DNA of 64,000 nucleotides. Source: Sebastes aleutianus (lineage: Eukaryota; Chordata; Actinopteri; Perciformes; Sebastidae). The DNA lies in the NCBI GenBank assembly GCA_916700875.1, contig CAKAKS010000066.1:6110243-6174242 (forward strand). The letters run 5' to 3'. Positions within the stretch are counted from its first letter, which is position 1. The number at the start of each line of letters is the position of its first letter. Under the pieces are notes generated by a model. The model saw only the letters and a list, made by a program, of their open reading frames with translations. It searched no databases and was not told the origin of the DNA. Below, piece after piece: positions 1 through 11,572 of this stretch. A program made the translations under genes and the position numbers.

Positions 1-579
1 GCTTAATCATACACTTCTAATGACTTTTAATTTGGAAAATATCTAAATTTATACAATAAAAATGTTTGATTTTCAGCATGTATGTAGTCAGAGATGCCGC
101 TAACTTCGCCAAGTCTGTCGCTAGCTCTCCTTAAACATCCATGGTCAGCTCCATCGGGCCGTTTGAAGTCATCTTACATATCAGTATATGGGTGCTCTAC
201 AGTTGTAGCGGCAACCACGGAGATGCGATTGGCGGTCGGCTTGACCGCACGTTACCGCGATACGATAACGTTTCCTGTCCATGACAGAGTTAGCATGCAG
301 CTTTAGTCGTGATGTCTAGCTCTGCTTTTCCTGGCAACGTGTGAAACCCAAAGTGTTTCAATACTTCACTGGATGTGTAGTGTTTACCACTTTGGATGTA
401 AAATGTGAGGGTACGGGTCATATCCATGCAGACCCTCCGCCGTTTTCTGCTTTATCATTTCGGCTCACTGCGGTTTGTTAGGTTGATGGATACGGAACGG
501 ATATGATGTCACGTTACTCAGACTACAACAATAAAAGCGGTAACTTCCTTCTACCTCCGCATAGACTCAAATGAAGCAA
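1..579 (+). mobile_element. Fragment of the hAT-like element seen complete at 43687-44681
   Basis: From about position 20 to 579 the sequence aligns with the complete copy at 43687-44681, for example GTTTGATTTTCAGCATGTAT and the run around ACTTTGGAT. It lacks about 220 bp found in the middle of the complete copy (between GTCAGAGATG and CCGCTAACTT) and stops at ATGAAGCAA, before the other copy's right end. Homology ends abruptly there, so this is a truncated relic. Short open frames in it are not genes. Confidence 0.75.
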
Positions 580-1454
580 GTGTTTGTATGACAGAGTGTG
601 TTGCTGCAGACAAATAACAGAGCTACATGGACAACCCATGAACATCCATATGCCCAATGATTTTTAGACACAGTATTAAAAACTGCCTCAGTACCAACAC
701 CAGCTTCCTCTGTCACCCTGATCAACTCTGTTTATATAAGTCATTCATTACGAACTGAAATGACCCTCCCAACACGGCGCTAAAAAGGCCTTTAGGCGAC
801 ATTAGCCAGTCTCACGTGTCATCAGTGTTTGCAAACAGTTCAGAAAAGCCAATACTTCCAGAAACTGATGCGATGATGGGTCAAATATGGCAGAGGACAC
901 ATCACGCTAGGACCGGTGGGCAAGTGACAGACTGGATTAATTGGCTACGTCACGATGGCCAACAAAGAGACCAGTGTTGTCGTGCTTAAAGCAAGCAGTT
1001 GCCATTTAAAATATCAATAAGATTAGCGGGTTTGTGTGACTACAGCGGCTTGTGCTCAAGAGCAACCAATCCATACTAATTAGTTAAACTAAATTAAACA
1101 GACTCAGGTGGAGTTGTGGGTTTTCCTCACGTGCATTCAGTTTGGGAATCTGGTACAGAACTTTTCCCACTGCAGATTTCACATCACTGAAGAGCACTCA
1201 ACACCGGTGGTCTCGGCTGGGAAACGCAGATGGTCCTCTCTACAGGCATCCATCTTTGTTATCCTTCAGAAACATTAAATAGGCCTCTGCAGATGATGCA
1301 TGTGTGTGTATGTGTTTGTGTAAAAGGAAAGTGAGGTTCCAGGTTTTTGAAACTTGAGTGAGCATTGCACAGGGAATGCTATCCATAACATCCTATTCCA
1401 AGAGGCTCCTTCTTTGAGGGAGGTAGAGTGGAAGAGCATGGCTAGTAAAAAGGA

Positions 1455-1491
1455 AGAGAGAGAGAGAGAGAGAAAGAGAAAGAGAAAGAGA

Positions 1492-1531
<40 letters not shown>

Positions 1532-1532
1532 T
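1455..1532. repeat. (GA)n / (GAAAGA)n microsatellite
   Basis: Purine-only tract of GA dinucleotides alternating with AAAGAG units. It creates spurious open frames on both strands (Arg/Glu/Lys-rich on plus, Ser/Leu/Phe-rich on minus). Confidence 0.95.
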
Positions 1533-1928
1533 GGGACAGACTACCCTAGTTATGCTGTATTTCATTCCTGCCTCCACAAGCAGTGATTAATTCTGCCCTG
1601 AGGGGAGGTGGTGACATGACCTACTACTTCATGACTACTACATGACATTTCTACTATATTCTAACTATTACATCCCGTCTGTTGGCGGAGACGCAGACTA
1701 CTATTTGAGACAAAAGGAAAAAAAACGACTGGAACAAAAGATGTGTAATCATTGGCTTCTGCGTCGGCCAGTTCTGGTGAGATGCTCAGTCGGACGTACA
1801 TTGCTTCCTACACAGTTAACATACAGAGGATTAAAGAAGCAAAATCTGCCCAACACAATATGGAAACTGAAGACAACTTGGTCAAAAATTAGGATGAAAC
1901 TGGAGAGAGGATTTAACTCAGCACTGAT

Positions 1929-2215
1929 ATCCATCCATCCTTTATCTGTAAGTGCTTATCCTAATCACGACAGGTTGCCAGACTATCACAGGGCTGACAG
2001 ATAGAAACAGGCAACCATTGACGCTCTCACATTCACACCTACGGGCAATTTAGAGTCAACAATTAACCTAACCTGCATGTCTTTGGACTGTGGGAGGAAG
2101 CCGGAGAACCCGGAGAAAACCCAAACTAACACGGGGAGAACATGCAAACTCCACACAGAAGGGCCCCAAGCCGGGTTTGAACTTGCGAACCTCTTCTCAG
2201 TGCTGATGTGTTTTC
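1929..2215 (+). repeat. Widespread teleost interspersed repeat (ATCCATCCATCC type)
   Basis: It starts with an ATCCATCCATC cluster and carries segments I recognise from many fish genomes: TCTATCACAGGGCTGACA-like, CCTGCATGTCTTTGGACTGT, GGGAGAACATGCAAACTCCA. Family name not assigned; probably a non-LTR retroposon tail. Confidence 0.7.
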
Positions 2216-2317
2216 TAAAATAATCTAGAGTCACACAGGCTAATAGTCAAATGCCATGAACTGACTTACTGAAATCAGAGCTATGCTAGTCATAAATCAT
2301 TTAGTTTTGAAGATTAA

Positions 2318-2676
2318 AGGAGCAAAATGTAGCACTGACAGCTAGCGATTAAATTGGATACTGCGGTCCAAGTTCAAAACATTGGAGCCGTGGCCCGTCG
2401 CTCCTCTGGTGTGACTGACTTAGCGTGCCTCTACGGCTGCAGAAGGATGTGTTTCCGTGCCAATTTGTTACATATGTGCGAAACAGGGTGTTGAAATGGG
2501 CAGTGGACGGGATCACACAGGCCAAAACGGAATGGAAATTTCAAAGGAGAACATACTGGCAGAAGCATTGTTGTTTGAGAAGCCAGTATTTAAATTTATC
2601 ATGTTTCCTTAATCTCTGATGACATATCATGGTCATTTTATGATTTATTACAGTAAGTATTTTCCATATTGTTCCT
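2318..2676. mobile_element. Non-autonomous DNA element flanked by TTAA (piggyBac-type duplication)
   Basis: TTAA lies at 2314-2317 and at 2677-2680. The termini AGGAGCAAAATG (left) and CATATTGTTCCT (right) are inverted repeats matching at 10 of 12 positions. The TTAA duplication is typical of piggyBac-like transposition. There is no coding capacity. Confidence 0.7.
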
Positions 2677-2924
2677 TTAAATGACATTGACCTGCCAAAT
2701 AGCAAATAACAGAATCTAAAACTTCAATAAGGGAAAAAAAACATAGAACTGAAAAAAGAAAAACGGAGATCTGTGTTCCAGAGCTCAAAGCTGTTTCATG
2801 GACCATTTACCGGCAAGGATAAAAAGCAAGCATCTTGGAAACACATGCCCTGCCTGTTCTCTAATCACATGAAACAGATGAATGTGGAATAGAGTCCAGA
2901 AACAAATGATGACAATAAACAAAT

Positions 2925-3125
2925 TAATTAATTTAGAGACAGCCAGATCCATATAATGGTGGCAGTTGACATCTTTGTCCCCAGAATGTCATCCAGATCC
3001 TGAGGCGTTCCCAGGCCAGCGGGATACAAAAAAAAAATAAAATTCCCCAGTATGGGTTGTCCCTGAGTTCTCCTCTCAGCTGGATGTGCCAGACAGGCAT
3101 CCTTTTAAGATCTCCCAACCAACTT
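2925..3125 (-). pseudogene. Decayed 3' end of a non-LTR retrotransposon ORF (tentative)
   Basis: The minus strand reads GDLKRMPVWHIQ and, further on, PLAWERLRIW. These resemble the 'GHLKRMP...LAWERLGIP' C-terminal tail that I recall from retrotransposon-derived proteins in fish. The middle, including a poly-T tract, does not match, so the copy is badly decayed. Identification rests on memory of the motif only. Confidence 0.35.
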
Positions 3126-3460
3126 AACTATCTCCTTTCAATTCTAGGAGCAGTGGTTCCTCAAAGCTCATTCTGGAGGCTCAAGCTTCTTGTCTAGGCC
3201 CAGAAGGTGAGCCAAGACACCCTGCAAGAGAAATGCATTTCTGCCGCTTGTATCATCACCTCATTCTTTCAGTCAGTACCTCCAGTATCCTTATTCTCAC
3301 GTTAATCCTCCTATTTTTACAGTTCAGTCAGTTGAAGACTCCTTTCTAGTACCTTGGCATACAATTTTACCGGCAGGATGAGCAGTGTGACACCCCAATA
3401 CCTGAAGCACACTGTGACACAACACTGAAGAGGCGTGTCAACAAGGACAATCGAACAACA

Positions 3461-3765
3461 TTAAAGGCCCTGACACGGTCGGCCGACGGACAGTTTGGGG
3501 CCGTCGGTGAGCGTCCGTCAGCCTTGTTTTTGCGGTGTGTCCCGCATCGTCGGCTCGGGTCTGCGCTCATGTTGAATGGGCGGCGGCACCCATTGGTGTG
3601 AGAAGTGAGAGTTATTTCATCTCACACAGGCGCTGAACGTACATGGTTGTTGGCTGTTGGCTGTAGTCTTTGCGGTGTGTTCTAGTGCAACTTTCTGGCC
3701 AACACAAAGGTGACATGAGGAGACGCAACTGGTGGCCTTTTGTCGCCGCTAGTTCTTTGTTGATG
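3461..3765. mobile_element. Teleost DNA-transposon fragment, Harbinger-like (tentative)
   Basis: The sequence begins AGGCCCTGACACGGTCGGCC and contains GTCTTTGCGGTGTGTTCTAG and AACTGGTGGCCTTTTGTCGC, which I recognise as a dispersed fish element. CpG is far denser than in the flanks. The superfamily assignment is uncertain. Confidence 0.5.
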
Positions 3766-4930
3766 GGTTGGTGCGTCTGGGTCTAAAGAGCCTTTTGAAT
3801 CTCAGAGTGACCCCCTCAATCCCTGGCACCTTGCCCTGGGGAGCTTTCTGATAATCAGTAGCCTGCGCCAAAAAGATAAAAATTGTTATTCTTACAACTT
3901 TGCCTCCTCCACAGACGGCATATCTGTAGAGTTCAGAAGTCACTAAAGTGTTCCTTCCACAGCGTCCAGTAATATTCAAAGTGGAGTCCAACAGTCCTCC
4001 ACCCCTGCTGAGAAGCCCCTACTCCTTCTTACTGGGTCATCGGACGGTTTGGCAGAACTGTGTTGAGGCAAACCAAAAATCTGTCTTCATGAACTCACCA
4101 AAGTTTACGCTTCTGCAACAGCGGAAGCTGCAATCCTTCTGGACTCCACATTTTTGTCTGCTGATTCGCAATTCATTTGGGCAAACCAAGCCTGAAAGTA
4201 TTCCCCTTCAGCTTGACAAAGTCCCTCAACAGTGGGTTCCACCAGCAGGTAATGAGGCTATGACAGGCACTGAAGAGCTTCAGGCCACAACTCCTACAAT
4301 ACAATATAAATCAGCAAAGGAGGGTTTGAACATGGGACACTTGGATATCATGTCCCCAACCTCCAACGAGTAGTGAGAGTTGGAGACTTTGTGCAAAGGG
4401 GGTTTCAGCCAGACATTCCCAGTTCACACTCACTGTACATTTGGGTTCAGCGTTTTTTGCTAAAGCGATGGCGTACTAGCTCCGGCTCCTTCCACAACAG
4501 AGAGGTGATACATCTGAAGAGTCACTTTTCATAGCCATGGGTCAGCACGCTGTGGCCTCCACCTTGGCCCGCCACAAATTTGGCAATGCACTAGACGCCT
4601 CCACCTAACCTCTGAAGGGGGTTACCCCTTGGCATTAGCCCCATGTTTTATTGTTGGGACTGAGCCTTACCAGGTCAAGTTGGTCCAGGCCAGCCACAAG
4701 GGACCGCAAACTTCAAGGCCTGGCTGCAGGAGGAGGCCTTGGTTTCCCTATTCCGGATGAGGTTTTTCTTTTCCCAAAACACCAATGTATAGAGATCTTT
4801 TGATCCCTCTTAGTTTGGCCCCTCATAGGGGAACAATTTGCCTTGAGAGACCTGACCTGGGGGGATGTCTCCAACAACACCGCTCCCAGGTTCACGCACA
4901 ACCCCCCACGCTACCACCACCACCACTAGA
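3766..4930. other. Unassigned 1.1-kb stretch, repeat-like
   Basis: This stretch has higher GC than the surrounding intron and a 141-codon plus-strand open frame (3948-4373) with no recognised domain. Phrases such as the one near 4700-4890 feel like dispersed fish repeat sequence, but I cannot name the family. It could be a decayed LTR element or processed pseudogene. No terminal repeats were found. Confidence 0.3.
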
Positions 4931-5279
4931 AAGTAGTGAAGTCTGTTATTAAATTATGAGAATGACAAAATTATAAAAGTCATTATGACGCAGACAGTAG
5001 TTAGAGCTCAGCTCTGAAACCACCCACTTTGACTCTTAAACAGTGTACAACTATTTATTTCAGAGTGCAAATGAAAAAAGCCATACATGTGTATATGCAT
5101 ACTTATTTACTGATGAGTATGTGTCTGAATGTGTACAATTAATGAATGCAAAACTGCTTTTTCTGATTAAGATAGACATGTAATGCAGCGCTTATTTGTG
5201 TAAGAATTGAAATTAATTGCAGTTAGATATGCCTTGGATGGAATAAATTAACAATAGCACCGTCAACGGGCTAGCTTAC

Positions 5280-5488
5280 CTGGTTTGGCGTCCTAGCAGC
5301 AGGCTTGTCCTGGTGGTTGGCGAGGATGAGGAAAGGCAGTGTGCAGAGCTGCGGGTGCTGCAGGGCCGAGTGGAGCTCGTTTCGTGCCGCCTCGAGGTCC
5401 TCATCCGATGAGGCACTGTCCAATACGAAGACTACACCCTGTGACCCCTGGTAGTAACGACTCCAGTATTTCTTGATGTTGTCGGCTC
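5280..5488 (-). CDS. arl15: arl15 coding exon (switch II to guanine-binding motif), probably exon 4
   Basis: Minus-strand exon of ADP-ribosylation factor-like 15, a small Ras-superfamily GTPase-like protein of the secretory pathway, reported in the literature to act on CNNM magnesium transporters and on Smad4 signalling. The exon is 209 nt, bounded by a CTAC-AG acceptor (just above 5488) and a CAG|GTAAG donor (at 5280). It starts in phase 1, completing the Gly codon left open by the exon at 21012-21071, and ends in phase 0 after Gln. The product reads GADNIKKYWSRYYQGSQGVV, then the FVLDSASSDEDLEAA strand/helix and LILANHQDKPAAR. NHQD is the family's form of the NKxD guanine-specificity motif (Lys replaced by His). 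The position of the catalytic Gln of Arf proteins (GGQ) is Ala (GGA), as I recall for human ARL15, so this is a family trait and not damage. Similarity to human ARL15 is nearly residue for residue. Confidence 0.95.
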
Positions 5489-5681
5489 CTGTAGACAGAC
5501 ATGATGCCATTAAATGGGTCATTGTCATAACTGATGTTACTGTCGTCATGTGAGAACAGACAAATGCCAACACCTCCTGTAGTAGAATGCTGTGTGTCAT
5601 CAAAACATAATAATCTCATAATTATTAGTCTGTAAATGGAAAAAACATTTCTAATAAAGTAATAATAATTATTGTTTGCAA

Positions 5682-6017
5682 TAGAGCTGCAACTATTAAT
5701 CGATTGGTTGTCAACTATTAAATTAATCGCCAGCTATTTTGATAATCAATAATTAATTGGTATGAGTAATATTTCAAGAAAAATAAGTCTAAATTTTCTG
5801 ATTCCAGACACTTAAATGTGAATAATTTCTTTACTCCTCTATGACAGTAAACTGAATATCTTTGACTTGTGGACAAAACAAGACATTTGACGACGTCATC
5901 TTGGGCTTTGGGAAACACTGATCGACATTTTTCACCATTTTCTGACATTTTATAGACCAAACAACTAATCAATCAAAGATTAATCAACAATGAAAATAAT
6001 CATTAGTGGCAGCCCCA
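5682..6017 (-). mobile_element. hAT-like miniature element (family A) with perfect 8-bp duplication
   Basis: The element is flanked by GTTTGCAA on both sides (5674-5681 and 6018-6025). Its termini TAGAGCTGC and GCAGCCCCA are inverted. The interior is rich in ATTAATCGATT motifs and matches the copy at 42461-42786 in opposite orientation. There is no transposase; it is mobilised, if ever, in trans. Confidence 0.88.
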
Positions 6018-6087
6018 GTTTGCAATCAATGTGAGTTCAGAACATAGTATTGAGCATTAGACAGTATTGAAATAGAAGTTCATTCTT

Positions 6088-6288
6088 TTTTTTTTAAAGT
6101 TATTTTTTGGGGGCATTTTTAAGCATTTTTATTGATAGGACAGTGGATAGAGTGTTGAAAGGGGGAGAGAGAGAATTGACATGCGGAAAGGACCACAGGC
6201 CGGATTCGAACCCGGGTCCACCGCTGCTAGGACAACGCCTTGGCCATACATGTGCGCTCGCTCTACCGACTGAGCTAACCAGCCGCAC
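6088..6288 (-). mobile_element. tRNA-derived SINE with 14-bp target-site duplication
   Basis: On the minus strand the head carries a pol III box A (TAGCTCAGTCGG, 6266-6277) and box B (GGTTCGAATCC, 6202-6212). A tRNA-unrelated body and an A-rich end (poly-T on plus near 6090) follow. AGAAGTTCATTCTT occurs at 6074-6087 and 6289-6302, the expected retroposition duplication. The near-perfect duplication suggests a fairly recent insertion. It is not a functional tRNA gene, because the anticodon region is disrupted and extended. Confidence 0.88.
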
Positions 6289-6302
6289 AGAAGTTCATTC
6301 TT

Positions 6303-7279
6303 GAACATTATACAACATATACATAACAAAGCTCATCAAGACATTGCATAAAAAAAAACACAATCGACAATTATAATTATAAGAAGTGTAATTTAATTTT
6401 GGCAGATGATATTTTCCAGGTTAAAGATGCAAAACAAATTTAGTTTCCAAGAAATGACTGCTGTAATATTTTGAATTATTTGAGAAAAAATAGTCATGAT
6501 ACATACAATTTTAGAAGTCAAACATCCACAGTATTTGCTACATTTGTTTTGGCTAAAACCAAAACCACTAAGCTTTGCGGTGTGAAGTACAAACTACTTA
6601 TTTTGCTGCCAAATTTCTCAGCAACTCCTCCAAAGTCCTTAAAGTAAATACACATACTCGCTGGATTATTTGAGTCTTGGCTCATTTTCAAGGCCACACT
6701 GACATTGAGTTCACAGTGACCAACATATGGTTCCTTTTCTATGTGCTCATTTGGAGCAAGAACGTCCACTCACACAATGGTTTAGCTCACTTAGCAACTT
6801 TATTTGTTAGTGTAAGTAATTTGAAGACATGCTCCCAAAATGAGTCAGTCGTGTCCCTTTTGCTTCCACCTCCCTCTGCTTCCACTGCCGGCCCCTCCTT
6901 TCGCTTACTGACAGTGTAGGCACCGCTTTTGGAGAGGAAAAACGATTTCAGAGATATTTTGATCCTTATGACAAATTCATGTGCACTTTCTTCAATGTAA
7001 AGGCACTTGCTCAGGATCTGGCCAAATCCCACCTGCTTCGTAGGATTGCTAGACGCTAACCCCAACCTCATAACCGTTTCTCACCATGTGATTAGTAGAG
7101 ATTAGTGGGGTCAGTTCACTGCCTAGGACATTTCCTTACCGGTTAATTTCAGGGCAAAAGTCCATTTACAATCTAAAGCAGCCATGCCCCTGTCAAAAAA
7201 AATACTCTCACAGTGAATACCAGTTTTTCAATCCCAAAAGGAATCAGTTATGTACTGGAGCTGCAACACAAACTATGTC
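6303..7279. other. Intronic sequence without recognised feature
   Basis: AT-rich unique-looking intron; only short chance open frames are present. Nothing supportable seen. Confidence 0.6.
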
Positions 7280-7283
7280 TTAA

Positions 7284-8135
7284 AGGGATAATTTGTTTTT
7301 TTTGAAGTGGTACTTATCCATAGTCAGTGTATTACCTACAGTAGATGACGGTCAGAACGCCCCCCAGTTGGAAAAGCAGACAGGAGTTACCGCAAGGAAG
7401 CAAAGCAATGTACTACTGTGGATGGGGCCAACAGCAAAACAAATTTTAGACACCTAAAAGAAAGGTCCACCTAAAAGTTTAAGTTACGCTATATTTAGAA
7501 TATTTCCACTGTTTTACCTTGCTGTGAGAAAGCCTTTTCCGACAGGGAACTGAAGCCTTCTATGTTTTATCCATCTATGCTCTCGACAAATCAACCAGAC
7601 TCCATTGAAAAAAACTGTAATTTTACCTCACATAACCCAGGGGGTTGCTGGTCTACCGCTGCCTCAATCGGTTAGTTTGTTTGCGCTATCGTGTGACTTT
7701 GGTGAATCCGAACTAACCAAAGTGAAACAATAGCACAAAAACTGACTGATCGAGGCAGCGGTAGACCAGCAACTCCTGTACTCTGCGAAGTTAAATTACT
7801 GGGTTTTTTTTTTCAATGGAGTCTGGTTGATTTGGCTTCAGTTCCCCGTCGGAACCATAGACTGTATAACTGTTTCACGGCAAGGTAAACAAGCGAAAAT
7901 ATTCTAAATATAGCGTACGCTTAAACTGATATTATTTTTTTAGGTGGGCCTTTCTTTTAGGTGACTAAAATACGTTTTGCTGTCGACCCCATCCACAGCA
8001 GTACATTGCTTTGCTTCCATGCGGTAACTCTTATCTGCTTCTCCAAACTGGGGGCGTGCCGACCGTCATCTACTGTAGGTAGGTAATACACTGACTACAG
8101 ATAAGTACCTCAACACCAACACCCGAACTATCCCT
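7284..8135. mobile_element. 852-bp foldback element flanked by TTAA
   Basis: TTAA lies at 7280-7283 and 8136-8139. Almost the whole element is one inverted repeat: AGGGATA at the left pairs with TATCCCT at the right, the TACAGTAGATGACGGTC segment (about 7337) with GACCGTCATCTACTGTA (about 8060), and GGTCTACCGCTGCCTC (about 7650) with GAGGCAGCGGTAGACC (about 7755). Only a short loop near 7710 is left unpaired. There is no coding capacity. A second copy of the family is at 61953-62664. Confidence 0.88.
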
Positions 8136-9730
8136 TTAATGTCCTGTCTGTAAACAACTACAGTACTCTGGATCTAGAAATAGAAATAATCACATCTCCA
8201 ACCTTTCTTACTTTATACCTAGCAGTGAGAAAAGGTAGTTTCTGCTTTCACGGTGACGTAGATGCTGACAAACTCAGTCAACACCACGAACCACGATATG
8301 CTAGTCACATCCTCCATGTTACTCATGCTCCTTAGGACATTTTGCTCTACAAATTTCAAGCCGACAAAAGAGGTGTTCTTTTTTTTTTTACTCAAAAGAT
8401 AGTAAGGAGGAGTCAATACAGGGGAAGTATCGCAGTTTATCCTTAAAACCACAGTACTGGCTATTGTACTTTCAGATTTAAATCTTCTAAAATATAAAAA
8501 AAGTATTTTGTCAACTGCTTGTACACTTCGATTACACTTCATTAACTCAGTTGAATGCTTTCCGTTCCACAACATGTTTTCCATTAAACAGTTCAAACTG
8601 TTTGTTCTACACGCTCACAAAGCTTGTCATCACCGCATACACGCAACTACAAAGGGTCCTATCATGTTGCATACGCAAGTACATGCATTTGCTTTTTACA
8701 AGGTTGTACTTTCTCTGGTTGAAATGATCCTCCTCCGTCTGGTGAGGTTACTTCTTTTGCAATCTTGTGAACTGTTGTCTTGTTATTGTTGCTCATAGTA
8801 AGGTAACTGCCAAGAAGTGACGAACTGTGAGGCTGGCAAATGTTTAAGCATCACGAAGAGCTCTCGGTGACATTTACCTCCCTCCCTTCTTTCTTTCTTT
8901 TCCTCCCCCACTCTTTTCTACTCACACCTCTCACTGGAGTGGAAAGCTATCAGACAAAGTGGCACTTGAGAGATTGACTGGGAAGTTTCTCTCATCTTTG
9001 CCTGGAAATGGTGGAATGTCCGTCACGTCTCATTGGATCTCGTTGGCGACTTCTGCCACCTATTGGCCCGACAGAAGGACTTCCAAACATGACGTCATGA
9101 CTCTGTGGGGGGATGCTGGCAGCTCTACTACATATCATTAATCAAATAAGTGCACCATGAGTAAGACCTCATTTCTTTGCTCGTTTGTCTCCCTTCCTTT
9201 CTACTTTTCCGCCCTTTAACACCTTTGTTTATATCCTCTATATGTAGCGTGCGATTGATAATAAAAAACACGTTCTACACTTTCACATTTCACTCAGACG
9301 TAATTAGCCAAAGGTCAACAGTGCAGCACGAGAGGTAAAATTAGCATGAAAGTCATGTCTCTTACTGACCCAGTCACGTACTGACTCACCAGATGGAAGC
9401 CTTATTGCCTCATTCATTCACTACATGGGTTTGACTGCATGAATGAAATAATGAATGGCTCTAGCAAAATCAATTACCTAACTAAATCATTTACTAAGGT
9501 TGGGAAAGAACAAATAATCAGAGACATATGAATGAACTCCTTGTAATGAACTCTTTAAAAGGTATCATACAGTGCAGTCCAATCTTCTGGCATGTTTGGT
9601 TGGATGCACATGAAGGAAGAATCCACAACCGGATACCTCACGATTAAATATTTTTCTGTGTTCCTGCTTCTAACTTAAGTTACGACTTCCATTTCCCAGA
9701 ATAGCCATCATCATCCTATTCCCTTGCCTG
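8136..9730. other. Intronic sequence without recognised feature
   Basis: Contains only a pyrimidine-rich patch (about 8878-8930) and chance open frames of 60-125 codons with no recognised motif. Confidence 0.55.
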
Positions 9731-9733
9731 GAC

Positions 9734-10405
9734 TTGATATATTTATCTGTTGGTTTAATGTGTAGGTGCAGACAGCAACAAGGCAAGCTATCATGTTACA
9801 ACAATTTCCAGTCAGGACAAAAATATCATAAAACATATTTTACAAGACAGATAGTTCTGGTCCTTGATTATGATTGGCTGAGTCGCGTTCAAACCCGTTG
9901 GAAAATACTCTACCAACACAGCTGTGACCGCATTACTGTAGTATCACCTCACCAATTAGTCCCCTATTGTTTAAAGATGTCAGATATTGTTGTGAGCTTT
10001 GATCTAGTGGTTGGGCTAAGCCTAGATAAGTGGTTGGAAGAGATGGACAGGATAGAGGAGGAAGATAAAAAAGAAATAAGACACGCTGAAATTAATTAAA
10101 AACAGAGAAATCGAAGAGCTGGAAGAGTCAAGAAACGAAGGCAGGACTGTTAAACAGACTATGTGGTTCGTTCAGTGTTTTCTGACCAAATCATCCGCGT
10201 GGACGAGAATGGTCAGGACTACGCTACGCTGTCTTCCAATACAAGCACAAAAAAACACAAAGATGCCAGGGAAGAAAAAAAAGACAGTCTACAGGGATTT
10301 ATGTTTGAGCAGCCAGAAAGAAATACCCATCGTTGCTGCCGCCCAATCCTCCGGCCTTTTATCTCCATCCAAAGCGGACATCCCACACCAACGATCTATG
10401 GTTAG
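9734..10405 (+). pseudogene. Coding-like remnant with two in-frame stops, unidentified
   Basis: One plus-strand frame stays open from 9734 to 10099, continues after a TAA with KQRNRRAGRVKKRRQDC, and after a second stop runs to 10405. The part from the ATG at 9978 is acidic and helical in character (SLDKWLEEMDRIEEEDKKEI), followed by a basic stretch and QIIRVDENGQDYATLS. That alternation looks more protein-like than random intron, and a recognised dispersed repeat follows at 10475. I recognise no family. It could be a transposase relic or chance. Confidence 0.3.
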
Positions 10406-10474
10406 TTAAACATGTAACTTAAGCTAGAATAAATGTTTCTATTTGTAGCCTATTAATTTCACTTTTCTTTTGTT

Positions 10475-10886
10475 ATGTTGTCTGTCGACATCTTGGTTTT
10501 TTGCAACCAGAAGTGACACAAGAGGGTGGAGTTAAGTTTAACCGAATGCTGAATAAGACATTTTCAGGCGACCAAAATGTTATAATTAACTTTCATGAAC
10601 TGAAAACACACTGTGAAAGGGTTAAAGTTTTAAGACGAAAACACGGACAACTCCCAGACCGGACAACGCCGTGGTAGCGACCTGCCAATCACAAGGTAGC
10701 CCCGCCCTAAAGCATCCCCTGCTTTATGGTCTATGTGACTCTAAATTTTCTCATAGACTTCTATACAATCAGACTTCTTTTTGCAACCAGAGGAGTCGCC
10801 CCCTGCTGGCTGTTAGAGAGAATGCAAGTTTAAAGGCACTTCCGCGTTGGCTTCACTTTTCAGACCCGGAGGTTGACCACTGGATA
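10475..10886. repeat. Teleost dispersed repeat (TTTTTGCAACCAG / CCCCCTGCTGGC type)
   Basis: It contains GGTTTTTTGCAACCAGAAGT near the start and CTTCTTTTTGCAACCAGAGG, CGCCCCCTGCTGGCTGTTAG and GCTTCACTTTTCAGACCCGG near the end. These phrases I recognise as a common fish interspersed element. Class not certain. Confidence 0.6.
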
Positions 10887-11572
10887 TAACCAAGCTACAC
10901 TGTGACAGAAATGATATCGCTGACAAGTGACAACAGCTATGGGAAAGCGGGAATAATAGTTGCAGATGGTAGATATATATGTGGATGTGGTTATAATGTA
11001 ACTGCAACATGATGAACATTTTTATTTTCCATTCTCCTACATTAGGTATTTGTTAGGTATACTAGAGAGCCAATGGGAGTTGATTTCCTTGGCTCCATGT
11101 TGGTTCCACAATCTACACCAACCACTGCTTGCGAAGCACCACTGTAGAAAAACGTTCTGATGCTGGCCCAGAGACAAGAGAAACCATGTCAATGATGAGG
11201 CATAAATGTGAATCGTCCCTGCAATCTTACTGGCACCCAAACTACAGCGAGAGAAGATGCTGTAGCAATGTCTTTGCTTCTGGCACCACACAATTAAAAC
11301 TCACCTATACCAGCAAAGAAGAGTGAATGAACACCACTTCAACAATAGTACAATTAATGGCAATACCCAGATAAAAGTTAACAATCACCCCAATCATTAA
11401 GCATGCTTTCCACTGTGTCTTTGTGTTGCTTGGCAACCGTTGCATGTCGCTGAAGAACTGAATTGGTTGGCGGAAGAATGATTATTTGTTATCAATAAAT
11501 TATTATTTTTTATTGCTGTGTGTTTATTTTAGGAAACCTTGCCAGGTATATGTAGTAACCGTTTTATAAACA

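Larger units (their letters stand above)
1..5279 (-). other. arl15: arl15 intron 4 (part), continuing below the window
   Basis: The sequence follows the GT donor of the exon at 5280-5488. The last coding exon, with the family's C-terminal guanine-binding (CSL) segment, was not found here and is presumed to lie below position 1. The range is dominated by repeats; 600-1450 and 3130-3440 look unique. Confidence 0.7.

Noticed and set aside
1354..1590. Arg/Glu/Lys-rich protein
   Set aside because: The frame is a by-product of the GA microsatellite.
5271..5619. Open frames extending beyond the arl15 exon, upstream of 5488
   Set aside because: They read through the splice acceptor into intron; only 5280-5488 in one frame matches the protein.
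6200..6288. Functional tRNA gene
   Set aside because: The A and B boxes belong to a SINE: a long non-tRNA body, A-rich tail and 14-bp duplication surround it, and the cloverleaf is not intact.
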